Part shown: positions 37,704-50,218 of the stretch, piece after piece
Numbering within the stretch: the first letter of the stretch is position 1
Layout of the letters: every line of letters starts with the position of its first letter
Source of the DNA: Allodiplogaster sudhausi
Taxonomy: Eukaryota > Nematoda > Chromadorea > Rhabditida > Diplogasteridae
Assembly: GCA_945643635.1 (NCBI GenBank)
Contig: CALZFC010000005.1
Span: 5,917,001-5,981,000, forward strand
DNA length: 64,000 bases
Direction of reading: 5' to 3'
Made by a program: the position numbers and the translations under genes
Notes under the pieces: generated by a model
What the model saw: only the letters and a program-made list of their open reading frames with translations
The model's database searches: none
Told to the model about the DNA's origin: nothing

Positions 37704-39881
37704 TCAGTTGCCTTTCGAGTGAAGTGCATCTCCTTGACCTTCCCGGCAGAGAAGACTATCCAGCTGTTCGCCAAAGGACTCGAATGAGAATAGTTCGATC
37801 ACTCGCTTTCTTCCCAATTCTCCAAGCGCCTTGCCAACATCTTGCGACTCAACCAGTTCGCACATGCATTCTGCGAACCTGTAATCTTCGTCCTTTTCCG
37901 CGAATAAAAACTCAAGAACAATAAATAAGGTTAGCAATAATTATGCCAGAGGAAAAATATAAAATATACAAACTGTTTAGGGTTTGGCTCCACAAGAAAA
38001 CCAGTCTTTCGATGAATAATCGTTTCCACTGGACCGCCACTGCGCACAGCAATCACAGGAGTTCTCATGTACATTCCCTTCAAGCATACATAATATTTCC
38101 ATTAATCGCAGGCCAAGTTATCTGAATCTACGTACCCTAAACGTTCGTTGAGAATTTATGCGATAAATTTAACAGATCAGGGTGAATAGAAAAGTCGCGC
38201 GGATAATAATTAATTCAATGATGAAAGAAGCGGGAAAACGAATGAAGAATAACCTCCAGAGGGACGATTCCAAAGTGTTCATTGGAAGGAGTGTAGAGAA
38301 CGGCGCGTGCCTTGCGCAGAAGCCACATTTTCTGCTCGTCGCCTCAAAAAAAGTATTCAATTGAACACGGAAGAATAGCAAAGGATCTTATGCTGTGCAG
38401 AAATTCGTGGATAGCAAGGAATCTCATAGAATCTCTATGAAAGCATCAAAAATTGTTATTTTGAAAGCGGCATTCTTCTTCTCCCCGCATTAGCAAGGCT
38501 AGCACCTTGATTAAAAATGTACCGTATATTATACGAACCCCTGATTTTTGGCCGGCCACACACCACCCATATTTTGGAGCCCAAATTCGTTTTCACTCTG
38601 CCTTCCGGCCCCTCGCGCCCTACCCACCATATTTTTTTCAACAGTCGACAGCGGCATTTATAGCCTGCTCGCCACTACTAACATTTCTTAAGTCTCTTAG
38701 GTTTGGGTGGATCTTAACACTGACGAAGAATGAACTCGTGCCCTCCCCATCCACAAAGTGAAATAATCTGGAAATCTCAAAAACATACTCGGTGAGCGAA
38801 GGAAGAGAAACTGCCGGCTGTTGATTCCACTGGTGAGGGCGTATTCCTTGAGCTGACGATGGTAGACAAGATTCTCTTCATTTCTCCTATCATAGCCACC
38901 CGCAATGACCAAGAGACACTTCTCGAAGTCGGCCCGCGGAGCTCTCTTCGACAACTCAACTGCAAGCATCTTTGAGCATCCAGTAATTGATAGGACGGGG
39001 CTCACTGAAAGAGTCGATCGCCAGTTCAATCTTCTTCTTTCTCTCAAAGCGATTGAGGGATACGAAGAGGTGGCTGATCCCCTCAGGGATTCCTTCGGGC
39101 TGACGACCTTCACACATATCGAAGAACTTCGTGTTAAGTGACGGATAGAGAACCTCGAGACGACGACCTGCCAAGTGAGGGAACGTCCGACGAACCACGC
39201 TACTAAATAAAAGAACCATTCGATAAACCGAAAAAAACAACCATATCTACTTTATACGTTAGCACAGAAGAGAAGAAAATGAAGATGAATGGGATCTCAC
39301 GCAGTAAAATTGCTGTTGACGCAAATGACATGAGCAAGCCCCACAGTGGACGCTTCAACCCAGTCGATAAGCTTCCGATAAATGGATTTAAAAGATCCCT
39401 CTCGATCAGTCAGCAACAAATCCGGATAATGGCAGTAGAAGATAAGCCTACTGTGCGAGAAGAGACGCAGAATAATAAGGCAGGCGGAAATCTAAAAACA
39501 AAATTTCCACATAACTAATTATTTGACGTCAAACCAAACCTGATCAGCGATGAGAACGTCACTTTCAATGAATAGAACTGTATAAATTGCGGCGAGAACC
39601 ATCTTGATGTAAGCACAAAGAGCGTAGAATCGAGAGAAAAGACTCTTCGGGAGCCACATCAAAACGGGTACAATCTCTGGAAATATATTCTATAGTTGAA
39701 TAAGAATATGCGAGTGAGACTCACTGAGCTGCTTGCATTCCTGGAAAGAATGAGAAGGGTCGAACTGATTCGTCACAACAGTCACGTCGTGCCCCTTACG
39801 GCTGAGGGCGGTGGCTGCGTCCACGACGAGTCTCTCAGCACCTCCGATGCCCAGGTCGGGGTGAAGAAACGTCACTCTCAT
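37704..39881 (-). CDS. ALG2: ALG2 alpha-1,3/1,6-mannosyltransferase
   Basis: ALG2 adds the second and third mannoses to the dolichol-linked oligosaccharide on the ER's cytosolic face. The start at 39881 gives MRVTFLHPDLGIGGAERLVV, the typical donor-side N-terminus of this GT4 enzyme. Further exons show VFIESDVLIADQ, LIFYCHYPDLLLT, AHVICVNSNFTA, the ALG2 hallmark SLNRFERKKKIELAIDSF, LLVIAGGYDRRNEENLVYHR, LLRKARAVLYTPSNEHFGIVPLE (GT4 E-x7-E region) and GGPVETIIHRKTGFLVEP. The protein ends GDALHSKGN at 37704; no C-terminal hydrophobic segment is seen, unlike many ALG2 proteins, so a last exon may have been missed. It is divergent from the Rossmann-type gene at 40720. Confidence 0.92.
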
Positions 39882-40719
39882 CTCAATATTACTCCATCAC
39901 AATATATCAGAAATCTTTCTATAAAATCGTAAAAATATTGAAATTCCATGTAATTATGCCGCAAGTAATTTCAGTGTGGTTTCATGAAGTATAAATCTCC
40001 GGTCGAATTCACGATTCACACACCAAATTAGTTGTTTTGCTCGTTTTTTTTTTACTCTTCTACATCTCTTATTTAGGCGCATATTTTCCGCCGCTTTCTC
40101 CCATATTCAAGTTAACATGTCTCCTGGTCTTTATTGTATCCGTCCAAAATCAGTACACGAAGGATAGACGGTGAGAGCATGGGAGAGGAGAGGGTCAGGG
40201 GAAAGAGAGAGAATGGAAAATTAAGTACAGACAATTTATCTTTTCTTTTAAGTCGCAGAACACCACCAAACAGAAAACATTGTTTTTCTAGGTCTGCTCT
40301 CTGTATTTCAGGTGGGATGCTCCTGGCAGCAAGAGGCACATGAATGAGAGCAGGCAAGGAAAGTTAACGAGATCAGGAGAGACAGATAGACAGAGAGATA
40401 TGGGAGGGAGAAGAAGTGAGTAGAGAGAATAGAGGGGGCGAAATAGATAGAAAGAGAGAGAGACAGAGAGACAGAGAGAGACAGAGACAGAGAGAGAGAG
40501 AGAGAGAGACAGAGACGTACGAAGAGGCGGTTCTTGATTGTTGTGGAGCACTGTCCTGCAGTAAAATAGACGAGAATAAAGGAGAGATAGAAAGAGAAAG
40601 AGAGGGAAGAGAAGAGAGGCGAAGGTGCAAGAGAGTGGAGAGAAAGAAATGGAAAGGGGCCGACTTGGTCAGCCGAGAAGAAAGACTCGCTCCAGCTGAT
40701 AGTTGGCTGTTCATTCTCC
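39882..40719. promoter_or_regulatory. Divergent intergenic region, ALG2 / 40720 gene
   Basis: About 840 bases between two divergent start codons, with a (GA)n/(GACA)n tract at 40450-40512 and more purine-rich sequence to 40660. No specific element is assigned. Confidence 0.35.
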
Positions 40720-42518
40720 ATGGCTGTCAACGTGGTCTATGGCTCGGGCAAGGCTGCCGAGGCACTCGCCAAGTTCTGTGCGTTTCTTTTCATTTAATCA
40801 TTCGTTATTATTACTTAGTGCCATCTAGTACAGCGATCTAAGTAGGCTCCTCTCCATAGAGTAGACCTTCGGTTAGCAGGGTTGACCCTCCATCCAGAGT
40901 GCTTAGTAGGCCCCCTCCTGCCGTTATGCGGAATAGAACCCTCTCCCAGGCCTGCTCGTATATGATAAGGAGAGTACCCACGATTCCATTCAATATGTTC
41001 AGGGTGAACCTACCCAATCATTGCTCCACTTTTTATTCCCATGCGAGTGCGAATTTCGATGAGATATCACGGAGATCTCTCGGCATTGCACAGTTGGCTG
41101 CTCTGTGTCTTCCTTGTTCCCACTGGCGGAGAGACTGAGATTGACTGATTGGGTGTACTTTCTTCTGGCTTGCACGTGAATGGAGGGCATAGTGCAAAGT
41201 AAGAGTTATCTCTCATTCTCATGGTATATTCTCCCGTTTGGGCTATCCATTAGAACTGATAGAAATAAAAGGAAAGATGAAATGAATGAACTGCCCATTT
41301 GAAGTGTGCTGCAGCGGGTCGCGAGTTGCAGTGGTGGGGGCAGGCAGGGAGGAGAACAACAAACTCGTTCAACAACTACACCAAGATTCGCAACGAGCCA
41401 TTCCTTTTCAGTTCATCGATGATCTCAGAGTTAGTCAAGAGTACTCATCAAATTGAAGATATGAGAGAGTAAAGCTGACATTTATACAGAAAGGGAGAGA
41501 ATCTTCGATGTACACAAAAGGAATGAATATTGCAGCACCAAGAAGAGTACGCCCGCCGTCTCTCCTCTCGTCTCTCTTTCCACTCTTCAATCGGATCCAT
41601 CAACGAAGAAGTCAATGTTGTCTTTGATGCTCTAGATGGAAAGGAAGACTGCCTTCACGAGACGAGGAAGATTCTTCCGAGGTTATTTCAACCTCTCTTC
41701 TAACATTTCTGCCTGTTACTCAATTATCTTTCCAGCTTAATGGCTTGTTTAGGGTGGCAGTAGCAAGTCTAGAGGAAACAGCCGAGTTGAGGGATGAATT
41801 CCATGTCGCCCTTCGTCTGTACCACCCAATCGAGTACACCAAGATTGCACAGGTCTCTCCTCTCTCTGCATTTTTTTTAGCGCTCTCTCTCTCACTTTCT
41901 CTCTCTCTCTCTCTCTCTCTCTAACACACACGTATACAGTCTCTATCTCTCTCTATATATATCACTCCGTCCTTCGTTCTGTTTCACTCTCTCCCTGTAT
42001 CCCTCTCGAAACTTACTGAGGAAAAGGATATATGTAATTGTACAGCTCATCTACACAAACGCTACGAATGGATCTGCAGTGGCCATTCTGAGAAAGACCC
42101 TCGAGAAAGCCGGCATACATGAGGTACTCGAGCTAATACTTTATATACTTTATGTAGCTGTTCTAGTCAACCTTTAGCTTTATCTTTCGATTTCCCTCAC
42201 TCTTTTTACTATGCCGCTCTCTTTCTCTATGTCTATCTATATCTCTTATATTCTTTGTCTCCCTCTGTCTCTCTGTCTATCTCTTCCCTCTCATTTTTGG
42301 TCTCTCTCTCTCTCTCTGTCTCTCTCTCTCTCTCTGTCTCTCTCTCGCTCTCTCTGTTTCTCTATCTCTCTATCCTTGAGGTGTCTGGCCCTGCGGTGGA
42401 CGAGGCAGCAGCAGTGGTGTCCTTGTGGTCGGGGTCGGATGCATCTCACTTGGAGAATGCGGTGGGGGCCCTTCTGGGGCTGCGAGCATCTTCACACGCT
42501 CATGACATTTTGCACTGA
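40720..42518 (+). CDS. Small Rossmann-type protein, possible degenerate 3-hydroxyacyl-CoA dehydrogenase relative
   Basis: Six exons (40720-40772, 41315-41429, 41536-41681, 41753-41852, 42046-42123, 42381-42518) join in phase to 209 residues. The N-terminus is MAVNVVYGSGKAAEALAN, then a nucleotide-binding-like strand-turn-helix SRVAVVGAGREENNKLVQQL. The middle reads EVNVVFDALDGKEDCLHETR, KILPRVAVASLEETAELRDE and FHVALRLYHPIEYTKIAQLI, whose order resembles the 'IEAVFEDL...SNTS...HFFNPV..MKL' run of 3-hydroxyacyl-CoA dehydrogenases. The catalytic-type residues do not line up (LRLYHP for LHFFNP; no SNTS) and no C-terminal dimerisation domain follows, so an active enzyme is doubtful. Gene structure is well supported; the family is a guess. 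Introns contain CT repeats. Confidence 0.6.
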
Positions 42519-44367
42519 TAAAGCAGAGAATCATTCATTTACAAACATTTCAAGAGAATCGTTCTTTTTTCTCATTCCATTCGGCTTCAAAGTAAGAAAA
42601 GACAACAACAAATGGGTACCATGAATAAATAGGATCCCGGCTAGGTGCTGGGTCCAACCCACGTGAGATTAAAAGGACACAAGTAGATTTGAACCAGATG
42701 ATGAGAGTGAGCTTACGGCACAATTTCATGGCACAATGTGTAATTCAGATTGCGAGCAGCTTCAATTCTTTGATAACGGTAGAATGGCAGGGATCTCGCC
42801 AGATGGAAGGTGTTTAGCAAGGAACACGGAAGCGTTGAACAGAAAGTCAAGTGAGGAAGGACAACCCCTCTTGAGTGGACAATCCCCTCCTGAGGGGACA
42901 ACCCCCTGTGGGGATAATCCCTCCTGATGTGAGGGGACAACCCTCCTGCCAGGCTAGACTCGCCTCTCCCTGGAGAGAGACGGTGCGATGTGCTTCCCCT
43001 TGCAGAGAACGAGACGACACACTGCGGGCTCCCTTATTTTGCTTGTCAGGCCCTTTCTTTCACTTGCAGCTTTACTTGCACACAACACATGGCTACGGCA
43101 AACGTGAACATAAACATCAAATTTTTGTTGCAAAATAGCAAAACAAATAACCAAGGAACTCAAAAAGGGAAAATATGTGAGGAAGAAATAGACGAGAGAA
43201 AGCGAGAGAGGGAGAGAGAGGGAGTGAGAGAGAGAGAGAGACAGAAAGAGAAAGAGAGAAACTTTAGCGGTGAGTGAGAGAGTTGAACCGATAGAGATGT
43301 ATGGCAACAAAAGAGAGCGAATCACTCTCCTGCAGTTTGCATTGCAAAGACAACGACTGTGGAAATGAGCAAAACTGACAAGGACAATCGACAAGAGAAC
43401 TTATTACCAACACTCACAAATGAATTTAAAAAAAAAGAAACCAGTTGCGGCGGTATCCATTCCAAAATAAACTTTATAAACAAAGGAAACGATAAAAACC
43501 TTAATAAATGCATCTGCACACTAATGCCTTATGTAGTGCAATCTAACAATGGGGCTGCTGAATACAAAGGATGAGCAGAAAAATATGAAAACTCGCAAGA
43601 TGTGGAGGAAAGAGGAGAGCAAGGATCGGGAAAGGAGGAAGAGAAGAAGCGGGTTTGGCAAGCAAGGCGAGGAGGGAGAGGTGGATAATACTTGAGAAAG
43701 TATTGGCGAGACGGGCACATCAAGGCAAGCAAAGTGGCGAGTACAGTATACAACATAGAAAGTAGCAGCGTGTCACAAGAGGAAAGAAGGTGCAAGTGGA
43801 AAGAGAAGCCGAAAACGAACACACCAAGCAAGCTAACAGGTAGTCTACACTAGCCTCCACTTTTTTCGAAGGACAGATCAGGGACAAGTGGGATTCTGCA
43901 TTGAGTATAAGTAGACAAGCAGTCGGGAAGAGAAGAGGGGAGACACTGAAAAGAAGTATTCTTTATAGATGCAGATAACATTCAGCCCCATGTTTAGGAT
44001 TCCAAGAATCCCCACATACATATACCGGAGTCAACCTAATTTCCTTTTTCTTTTGCTTCATTTTCAAGTGCCTTGAGCTGGCGGAGTTGCCATTGGAGCC
44101 CAATAGTCAAACTCATTCTCAGTTTTAGCAAATCGGTTAACAAAAGCGAGGGATAGCTAACAGAACACCACTGAACATCGATACAAAATGAAAAAAGTTT
44201 TTCTCATTGCCTCTCTTCCCTGCTCTTTCTCTCTCTTCCTGTCTACCACTCAATCCCCATCTCTCTCTCTCTATTTACCATGTTCTAGATGGAGATGGCT
44301 GCAGAGATGCCAGCGGGAGGGGCATAAGGGTGGCTGCCGCCCCCTCTCGAGTTCTCTCTCTCTCTCC
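42519..44367. other. Spacer between the 40720 gene and CELF 3' end
   Basis: About 1.85 kb without a supported gene. It has a small tandem repeat of CCCCTCCTGAGGGGACAA-type units at about 42865-42945 and (GA)n runs at 43200-43260. One duplicated 71-bp copy of the CELF tail lies at 44283-44354. Confidence 0.45.
42865..42945. repeat. Short GGGGACAA-type tandem repeat
   Basis: Four to five degenerate copies of a 17-20-base unit (GGACAA-CCCCT(C/T)-TGAG) in tandem. Confidence 0.6.
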
Positions 44368-44447
44368 TTACCACATTCTAGATGGAGATGGCTGCAGAGA
44401 TGCCAGCGGGAGGGGCATAAGGGTGGCTGCCGCCCCTCTCGAGTTCT
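44283..44447 (-). repeat. 93-bp tandem duplication across the CELF stop codon
   Basis: About 71 bases starting TTCTAGATGGAGATGGCTGC occur at 44283 and again at 44376, almost identical, joined by a CT-rich spacer. The upstream copy in the gene encodes the last residues ([15 protein letters not shown]) and the stop at 44368; the second copy falls in the 3' UTR and would end in a stop at the same relative place. Confidence 0.85.
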
Positions 44448-44569
44448 TCAACTGTACTTTCAGTCGCTTCGAGCCTATTTGGAACCCGTTCATCCCAGCG
44501 ATCGCATTCGCAGCGGACTGCGCGTTGTCGTAGCTTACGAATCCTGCAACGAAATGAAAGATGATAGAA

Positions 44570-44616
<47 letters not shown>

Positions 44617-44666
44617 AAGAGAAATATAGAGAGAAAGAGAGAGAGATACAGAGAGAAAGAGAAATT

Positions 44667-44700
<34 letters not shown>

Positions 44701-46183
44701 AAGAGAGAGCGAGAGAGAGAGAGAAAGAGAAAGAAGGCAATGATGAAGAGAGTGAGAGAGAGAGAACAGAACAAAAAAAAGTCGCCAAAATGCGAGATAG
44801 CCAGGATTTAACGAAAAGTTTTTTAAACAGCTAAATGAATAAGCAATCTCAAGAAAAAGCAGAGGACGAATTGGAGGGGTTAACTACTCCTATCTCTCAA
44901 CTAACCAAAGCACTTGCTGAGGTTGGTGAGTTTATCAATGAAGACCTTGGCGGATAGGACCGTCCCGAAGGGAACGAAGGTATTGTACAAATCAGTGTCA
45001 GTGAAATCCTGCAAAATAGTCACGATATAAACGAGAGAATGATCCTATTTCAAATTAGCCCAGCGCTGCAGACCAAATCTTGACTTGCGACGAATTCAGG
45101 TTTCATCTACCACAGGACATTCTCTCATAAGAATAAAGAAAACCGAAGAATGTGAATTGAACCCGATGGCTTGCCTGAGGAAGATGGTAAATGAAGAGAT
45201 TGCACCCATCCGGGCCTTTCGATTGCCAATTTCCACCGCCAGGGGTTGCAGATTGAATGCTAACCGCGGGCATTAATCCCGACACTCAAATCAAAATTCA
45301 TTTATTTACATTATCAATCAATTATGTTGAAGGATCCACCAAAACCGTCGCGGATCAGCACTTCTTAGAGGTTTAGGACTCTCATGGAATCAAGCCATTT
45401 CTGATCGTCATCTCCACAGGAATCGAACCCTCTGCTCACAAATTCAAGGCCAACATACTACCAATGGGCCACGCAAAGCACGAAGGACAATCACTCAAAA
45501 AAGTGCTATTGAACTAACATGAAAGACCAGAAGGCTGAAGAACACTATCGTATGGAGAACCAGCGAATTGGTGAAGAAGAGCGGCATCCTTGGGGGAGGA
45601 GGAGTGGGGCTGCAGAAGACTCTGCTGCAGGAGGGCGGCCGCGTGCTGCTGGCTCAGCACGCTCTCAGCTACAAACAGAGATACTCTCTCTCTCATTATC
45701 TCTCTTTCTCACACACCCTTTCTCGCAGCCTCTCTTTCTCACACGCTCTCTCTCTCTCTCGCTAACTGACTGACCAGAGTGCATATTAACGGCAGCGGCT
45801 GCAACAGCCTGCTGCTGTTGCTGCAACAGTGACAGCTCGAGAAGACGCTGCTGATGCTGTTGCTGTTGAAGGAGAAGAGTCTGCTGCTGCAGAAGAGGAG
45901 AGAAGGCGGCAGCTGAAGAGAGAAAGAGAGTGAGAGATGGGGAGAGAGAGAGGGAGAGAGAGAGAGCTAAACAAGGTAGGTGCATGCGCCGGATTAAACA
46001 CCCAGCGAACCCCATTCAGAACCAAATCTTAGCAGTGTGTAGAAGTCACGGAACAAAAGTAACTAAGAACATCGAAGATCTGAGGAATAAGTTGTTGAAG
46101 CAAACTGTGAATCACTCAGTGTTAGTAGACGGGGTGAGAGAAGGGAATCGGGTTACGTGAAAGGGATCTAGGATCACGACAAC

Positions 46184-46235
<52 letters not shown>

Positions 46236-46989
46236 GAAAGGGAGGGAGAGGGGAGGGAGGGAGAGGAGAGGAGAGGAGGGAGAGGGAGGGAGAGGAGAGG
46301 AGAGGGAGGGAGAGGAGAGGGAGGGAGAGGAGAGAGAGGGAGAGAGGAGGCAGCAGCAACACGCGTGCACACGGCAATGGCACACTGCAGCCGCACCTGA
46401 GTCGAGGCCAGCCGAAGAGGAGCCGGGCTGAGTGGAAGAGGAGCCGAGACAGCAACCAGATGAGGACACCGATGAGGGCACAGACGACGACGACTGCTGA
46501 CTCTCAGTCAACCGACCCAGGCCAGTCAGGACTGCACACTCTTCTCTCTTTTGGGCCATAGCAAGGGAGAGGCAGAGAGAGACTGAGAGAGACAGAGACA
46601 GAGAGAGAGAGAGAGAGAGAAGGAGAGAAGGAAAGAAAAGAAGAGAGAGAGAGAGATAAAGAGATAAAGGGAGTGGCAGAGAAAGCCTACAGGAAATATA
46701 GCGCAAATAATGTACCCTTTTGAAAATAACTAGGCATTATTAAATGGATATGATTAAATGAGCAGCCACTGGAGAATAAAGAAAGAGTGCAGGGTTTGTC
46801 TTCAACTTAAATAAAAGATTCGAGGAAAGAGAACGAACCGTTCCCCAGCAGGCTGAGCATGTTGTGTTGCTGATTCAGTTGTGGATTCTGCTGCAGAAGC
46901 GCGGACTGAATGACTGCCAGAAGATTATTCATTCCCGGCTGGCTCGTCCCTGTCGTCATCTCAAGACTTCCATTCAATCACTGCTCATA

Positions 46990-47054
<65 letters not shown>

Positions 47055-49232
47055 GTCCCGTTCTATCGCACTCTCGCCCTCTTTCTTTCGCTCACTCTCT
47101 CTCTCCTTCTCTCTCTCTCTCTCTCTCTCTCTCTTTACTTGTGTGGTTGAGAGAGCAGGAGAAGTAGAATGGCTGGATGTGCTTCCACTAGCTGGTTTCT
47201 TGTGCTCCTTATCCCTTTGAGTATCAGCGAACTTCACCACAATCTGACTGTTGCAGCCCTGCAAGCGAATTCCCATTTCAATTGCAATATCAACAACAAA
47301 ATGGCTCATCCCTATGAGTACATTTTATATAAGAGGAATATCACCTATTCTCAGCATACGGACGACCTTTAAAGTTCACTTCTCTCATGAACAGACTTGG
47401 AGAGAGCTCTCTTCCGCGAACAGACTTTGAGATAGTTGCTCTCAGGACATTTTAAATTGTAATTCTTTTCGTGCATATTCTCAACGTCGTGGATAGCAAC
47501 GCTGCACTGAGGACGTAACAGAAGAAAGAAGAACAGTTGTGATTGACTGGCTGGATTAGATGGGACAAACACAGAACCGCAACCGATTCGATGACTTTCT
47601 CCACTGAAGACTAGACAAGACCAGAGACAGACCTCCATGGTTTGGCTGTGGTGCATGTGCTTGATTGCAGACTGAGCTGTAGCACGGCTCGAGAACGTAA
47701 CGAAAGCACATCCTGGAAGGAACACGGAGAGTTCCACGCAAAGCAGAGACGCAGAGAAAGGGAGAAACAGAGAAACAGAGTGGCCTGAGAAGACCGACAA
47801 CATCAGAGTGCAATGTACAACACGCTATTCAATCTAACTTATCAGTGGACTAGGCCTAGGCAATCCCCTCAAACTTTCCTCAACCTACCCTTTATATGAT
47901 CTTGTGCATCAAAATCTCATAGGCAGCAAGTCTTAAAGAGGGCCACGAAGCAATTTTAAAAATTTGAAGCATATTCTGAAGAAATATATGGAAACCCCAA
48001 TAATGGAGATCGAAAAAAATAATATTGGGGGAAAAAGCCACAATTTTTAAACCTTGAAATGAGACAAAGCTACTAAAAATCGAATATCTTCAATTAAAAC
48101 AGCTTTACGACAGACATCAAAACAGAGCCACGGCGTTAGTTTGGCTTCTTATTACAGCGAGAGAGATCAGATCACAAAAAAAGGCAAAGGCGGAGAGAAC
48201 AGACATGAAAATGAGATAAAGAGAAACAGAGCAGTGACAGACAGTGAAAGGAATTGCTGGACAGAAAGGAGAAAGTAGAAATGCCTGTAGCTGACCTTTG
48301 CTGCGGCCCTCTGCATCTCGAAGAACACTGCAGTCCTCGATGTTACCGAAGCTAGCGAAGAGGGCTTTCACGTCTTCCTCGTTCAGTTTCTTACTGATCA
48401 TCCCCACGAACAGCTTCCTTTCTGTCACAAAAAGTACTATTTGTGACGAGTCCTGTCCAGAATTATTCTATAAAATGTCAAATAGCTTATAAAGCAACTC
48501 AAAAAAAAAGAATAATGATAAACCATTTCTGTTCTCGCTGTCAGCCGGCTTCATCTGAATGGGATGGTGCATGTCAATGAGAGTTTTGACGTTGTGGAGA
48601 TCACTCTGAGCAGCGATGGCATCCTTCCGGTGGTAAAAAGTCACAAAGCAACATCCTGCAAGCATTATCTCATCTCATTTGGCAATTCGCATTCTTCACT
48701 CGCACCTTTGCTAGCTTGGCTCTGCTTATCTCGCAGGATGTTCAGTTGGTAGACGGGGCCGTACGCCTCGAACAGCTCGCGGCATGGCAATTCGTTCCAT
48801 GCTCGAGGGATCTTCAATTACAGTTCTAATATAAAGCATAAACCTTAAACTTTCATGAATGGATCACAAGCAAATAAAATTCAACGCAGTTTCACGATAG
48901 TAATAGCATACCTCAAAGGCTCTGTTAACAGCCGTAGTTATTTTTCATCACATATGTTCTCTTCAAACAAATGCCAAACTATTCCCATCAAACAGCTAGC
49001 AGTAGCTGACAACTTTCATCAATCTATCATAATTTAATATTTGCCCGAGGCAATTCGCAGGAAGCAATGGAGGATATCCTGCCATAGGAAAGTTCTCATT
49101 CTACAATCTCCGCAATGGGAAAATTCCATTATGTTCCACAGGAGAAGAAGTAAAAGGAGAGCAACAAGAGGTTAATGCAATGAAAAGAAGACGACAGAAC
49201 ACATGAGAGAGGAAACGACAGAGAAAGAGGAC

Positions 49233-49277
<45 letters not shown>

Positions 49278-49908
49278 GACGAAGAGAGAGAAAAGTTGAG
49301 ATGTAGACCGAGCAATGCAGCTATGTGTATATAAGGATCGTAATTCTTCTCGATGCATTAGACTTACTGCAGCCAATCATATCTTGAACCAGCTTTGCGT
49401 GATAAATAGCCACTAACGATGGCAGTAACGAAATTTGAATATCCCAGAAAATACTAAACTTATCTTCCCACCATCTCACTCACTCTCTCTCTACCCCTCT
49501 GCATCTCTCTTCTCGTTCTTTCTCTCTCCGGTGACTCCAACTCTTCTTCTCATTCATAGGCCATCCTACTGAACATGACCTAATCAAGGCCTTACAGGAC
49601 AACATTCTGTCGACCACCTAAAATATTTCATACGAAATAGTTCTCCTTCCCTTCACCATCCGCCCTTATCACCAAACAAAGGAAGTAGAAGACAGTCAAT
49701 TAAATAAATAATTTATTAGAGTAAAACATGTCAATATTAGGAGAAGAAGGGTTGGAGGACCGTTGCATCATCAGAGAGGATACTGTATTTACGAAGAAAA
49801 AAAGGAGAAAGATTGAACAAGCACCTGTCCGACGAACATCTTGATAGTGTCAGCATCGGGAGTGGAAGGAGTTCCCCCACAACCGGCAGTTGTCCCATCT
49901 TCCTTCAT
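44368..49908 (-). CDS. CELF: CELF (CUGBP/Elav-like) RNA-binding protein
   Basis: CELF proteins bind GU-rich RNA and control splicing, decay and translation. The start is at 49908 ([20 protein letters not shown]) and runs into the first [47 protein letters not shown], then [19 protein letters not shown]2: [59 protein letters not shown], then [16 protein letters not shown] long linker follows, rich in Gln and Ser ([36 protein letters not shown]), as in the family's divergent domain. RRM3: [54 protein letters not shown] and [16 protein letters not shown]. The usual short RP-K-x-PY tail is replaced by [18 protein letters not shown] and a few more residues. Linker exon borders are approximate. Confidence 0.94.
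45410..45478 (-). repeat. tRNA-like sequence (SINE head or tRNA pseudogene)
   Basis: Read on the minus strand, an A-box-like TGGCCCATTGGTAGTATG is followed 28 bases later by a good B box, GGGTTCGATTCC. The anticodon stem does not pair and no proper acceptor stem forms, so it is not a working tRNA. It sits in a CELF intron between the linker and RRM3 exons. A tRNA-derived SINE would fit; only one convincing copy is seen in the window. Confidence 0.4.
46183..46350. repeat. Polypurine tract in CELF intron
   Basis: (GA)n passing into GGGAGGGAGAGGAGA-type repeats on the + strand, pyrimidine-rich in the CELF transcript. Confidence 0.85.
46991..47050. repeat. (TA)30 microsatellite in CELF intron
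   Basis: Thirty uninterrupted TA dinucleotides followed closely by a CT-rich tract (47074-47130). A perfect array of this length is likely to vary between individuals. Confidence 0.92.
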
Positions 49909-50143
49909 TTCTCTCTGTCGCTCGACGTTCTCCTCTTTACTGAAAACATTCATTTATCATTTGGATCCATCCTTCAGGCCTTGGTTGGGGGGACCAGGCA
50001 TGAGAAAGCAATGATTACGTCGCCAAGAAGCATGATCACATAAAAGAAAACTGAAAAGGCATGCACTTCCCGCGAGAACACTGCCAAACCATCAGAATAT
50101 AGTAGCATGATCAGCGAGAAGAATTGGCAGTGACAGTGAGAGA

Positions 50144-50218
<75 letters not shown>

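Noticed and set aside
40800..41000. Possible tRNA-like B box (GGGTTCTATTCC) on the minus strand
   Set aside because: No A box at the right distance and no cloverleaf; treated as chance.
44188..44811. 207-codon Arg/Glu-rich frame on the + strand
   Set aside because: Antisense to the last CELF exon and then a (GA)n translation.
46991..47050. Coding reading of the TA array (Tyr-Ile repeats)
   Set aside because: Pure microsatellite inside a CELF intron.
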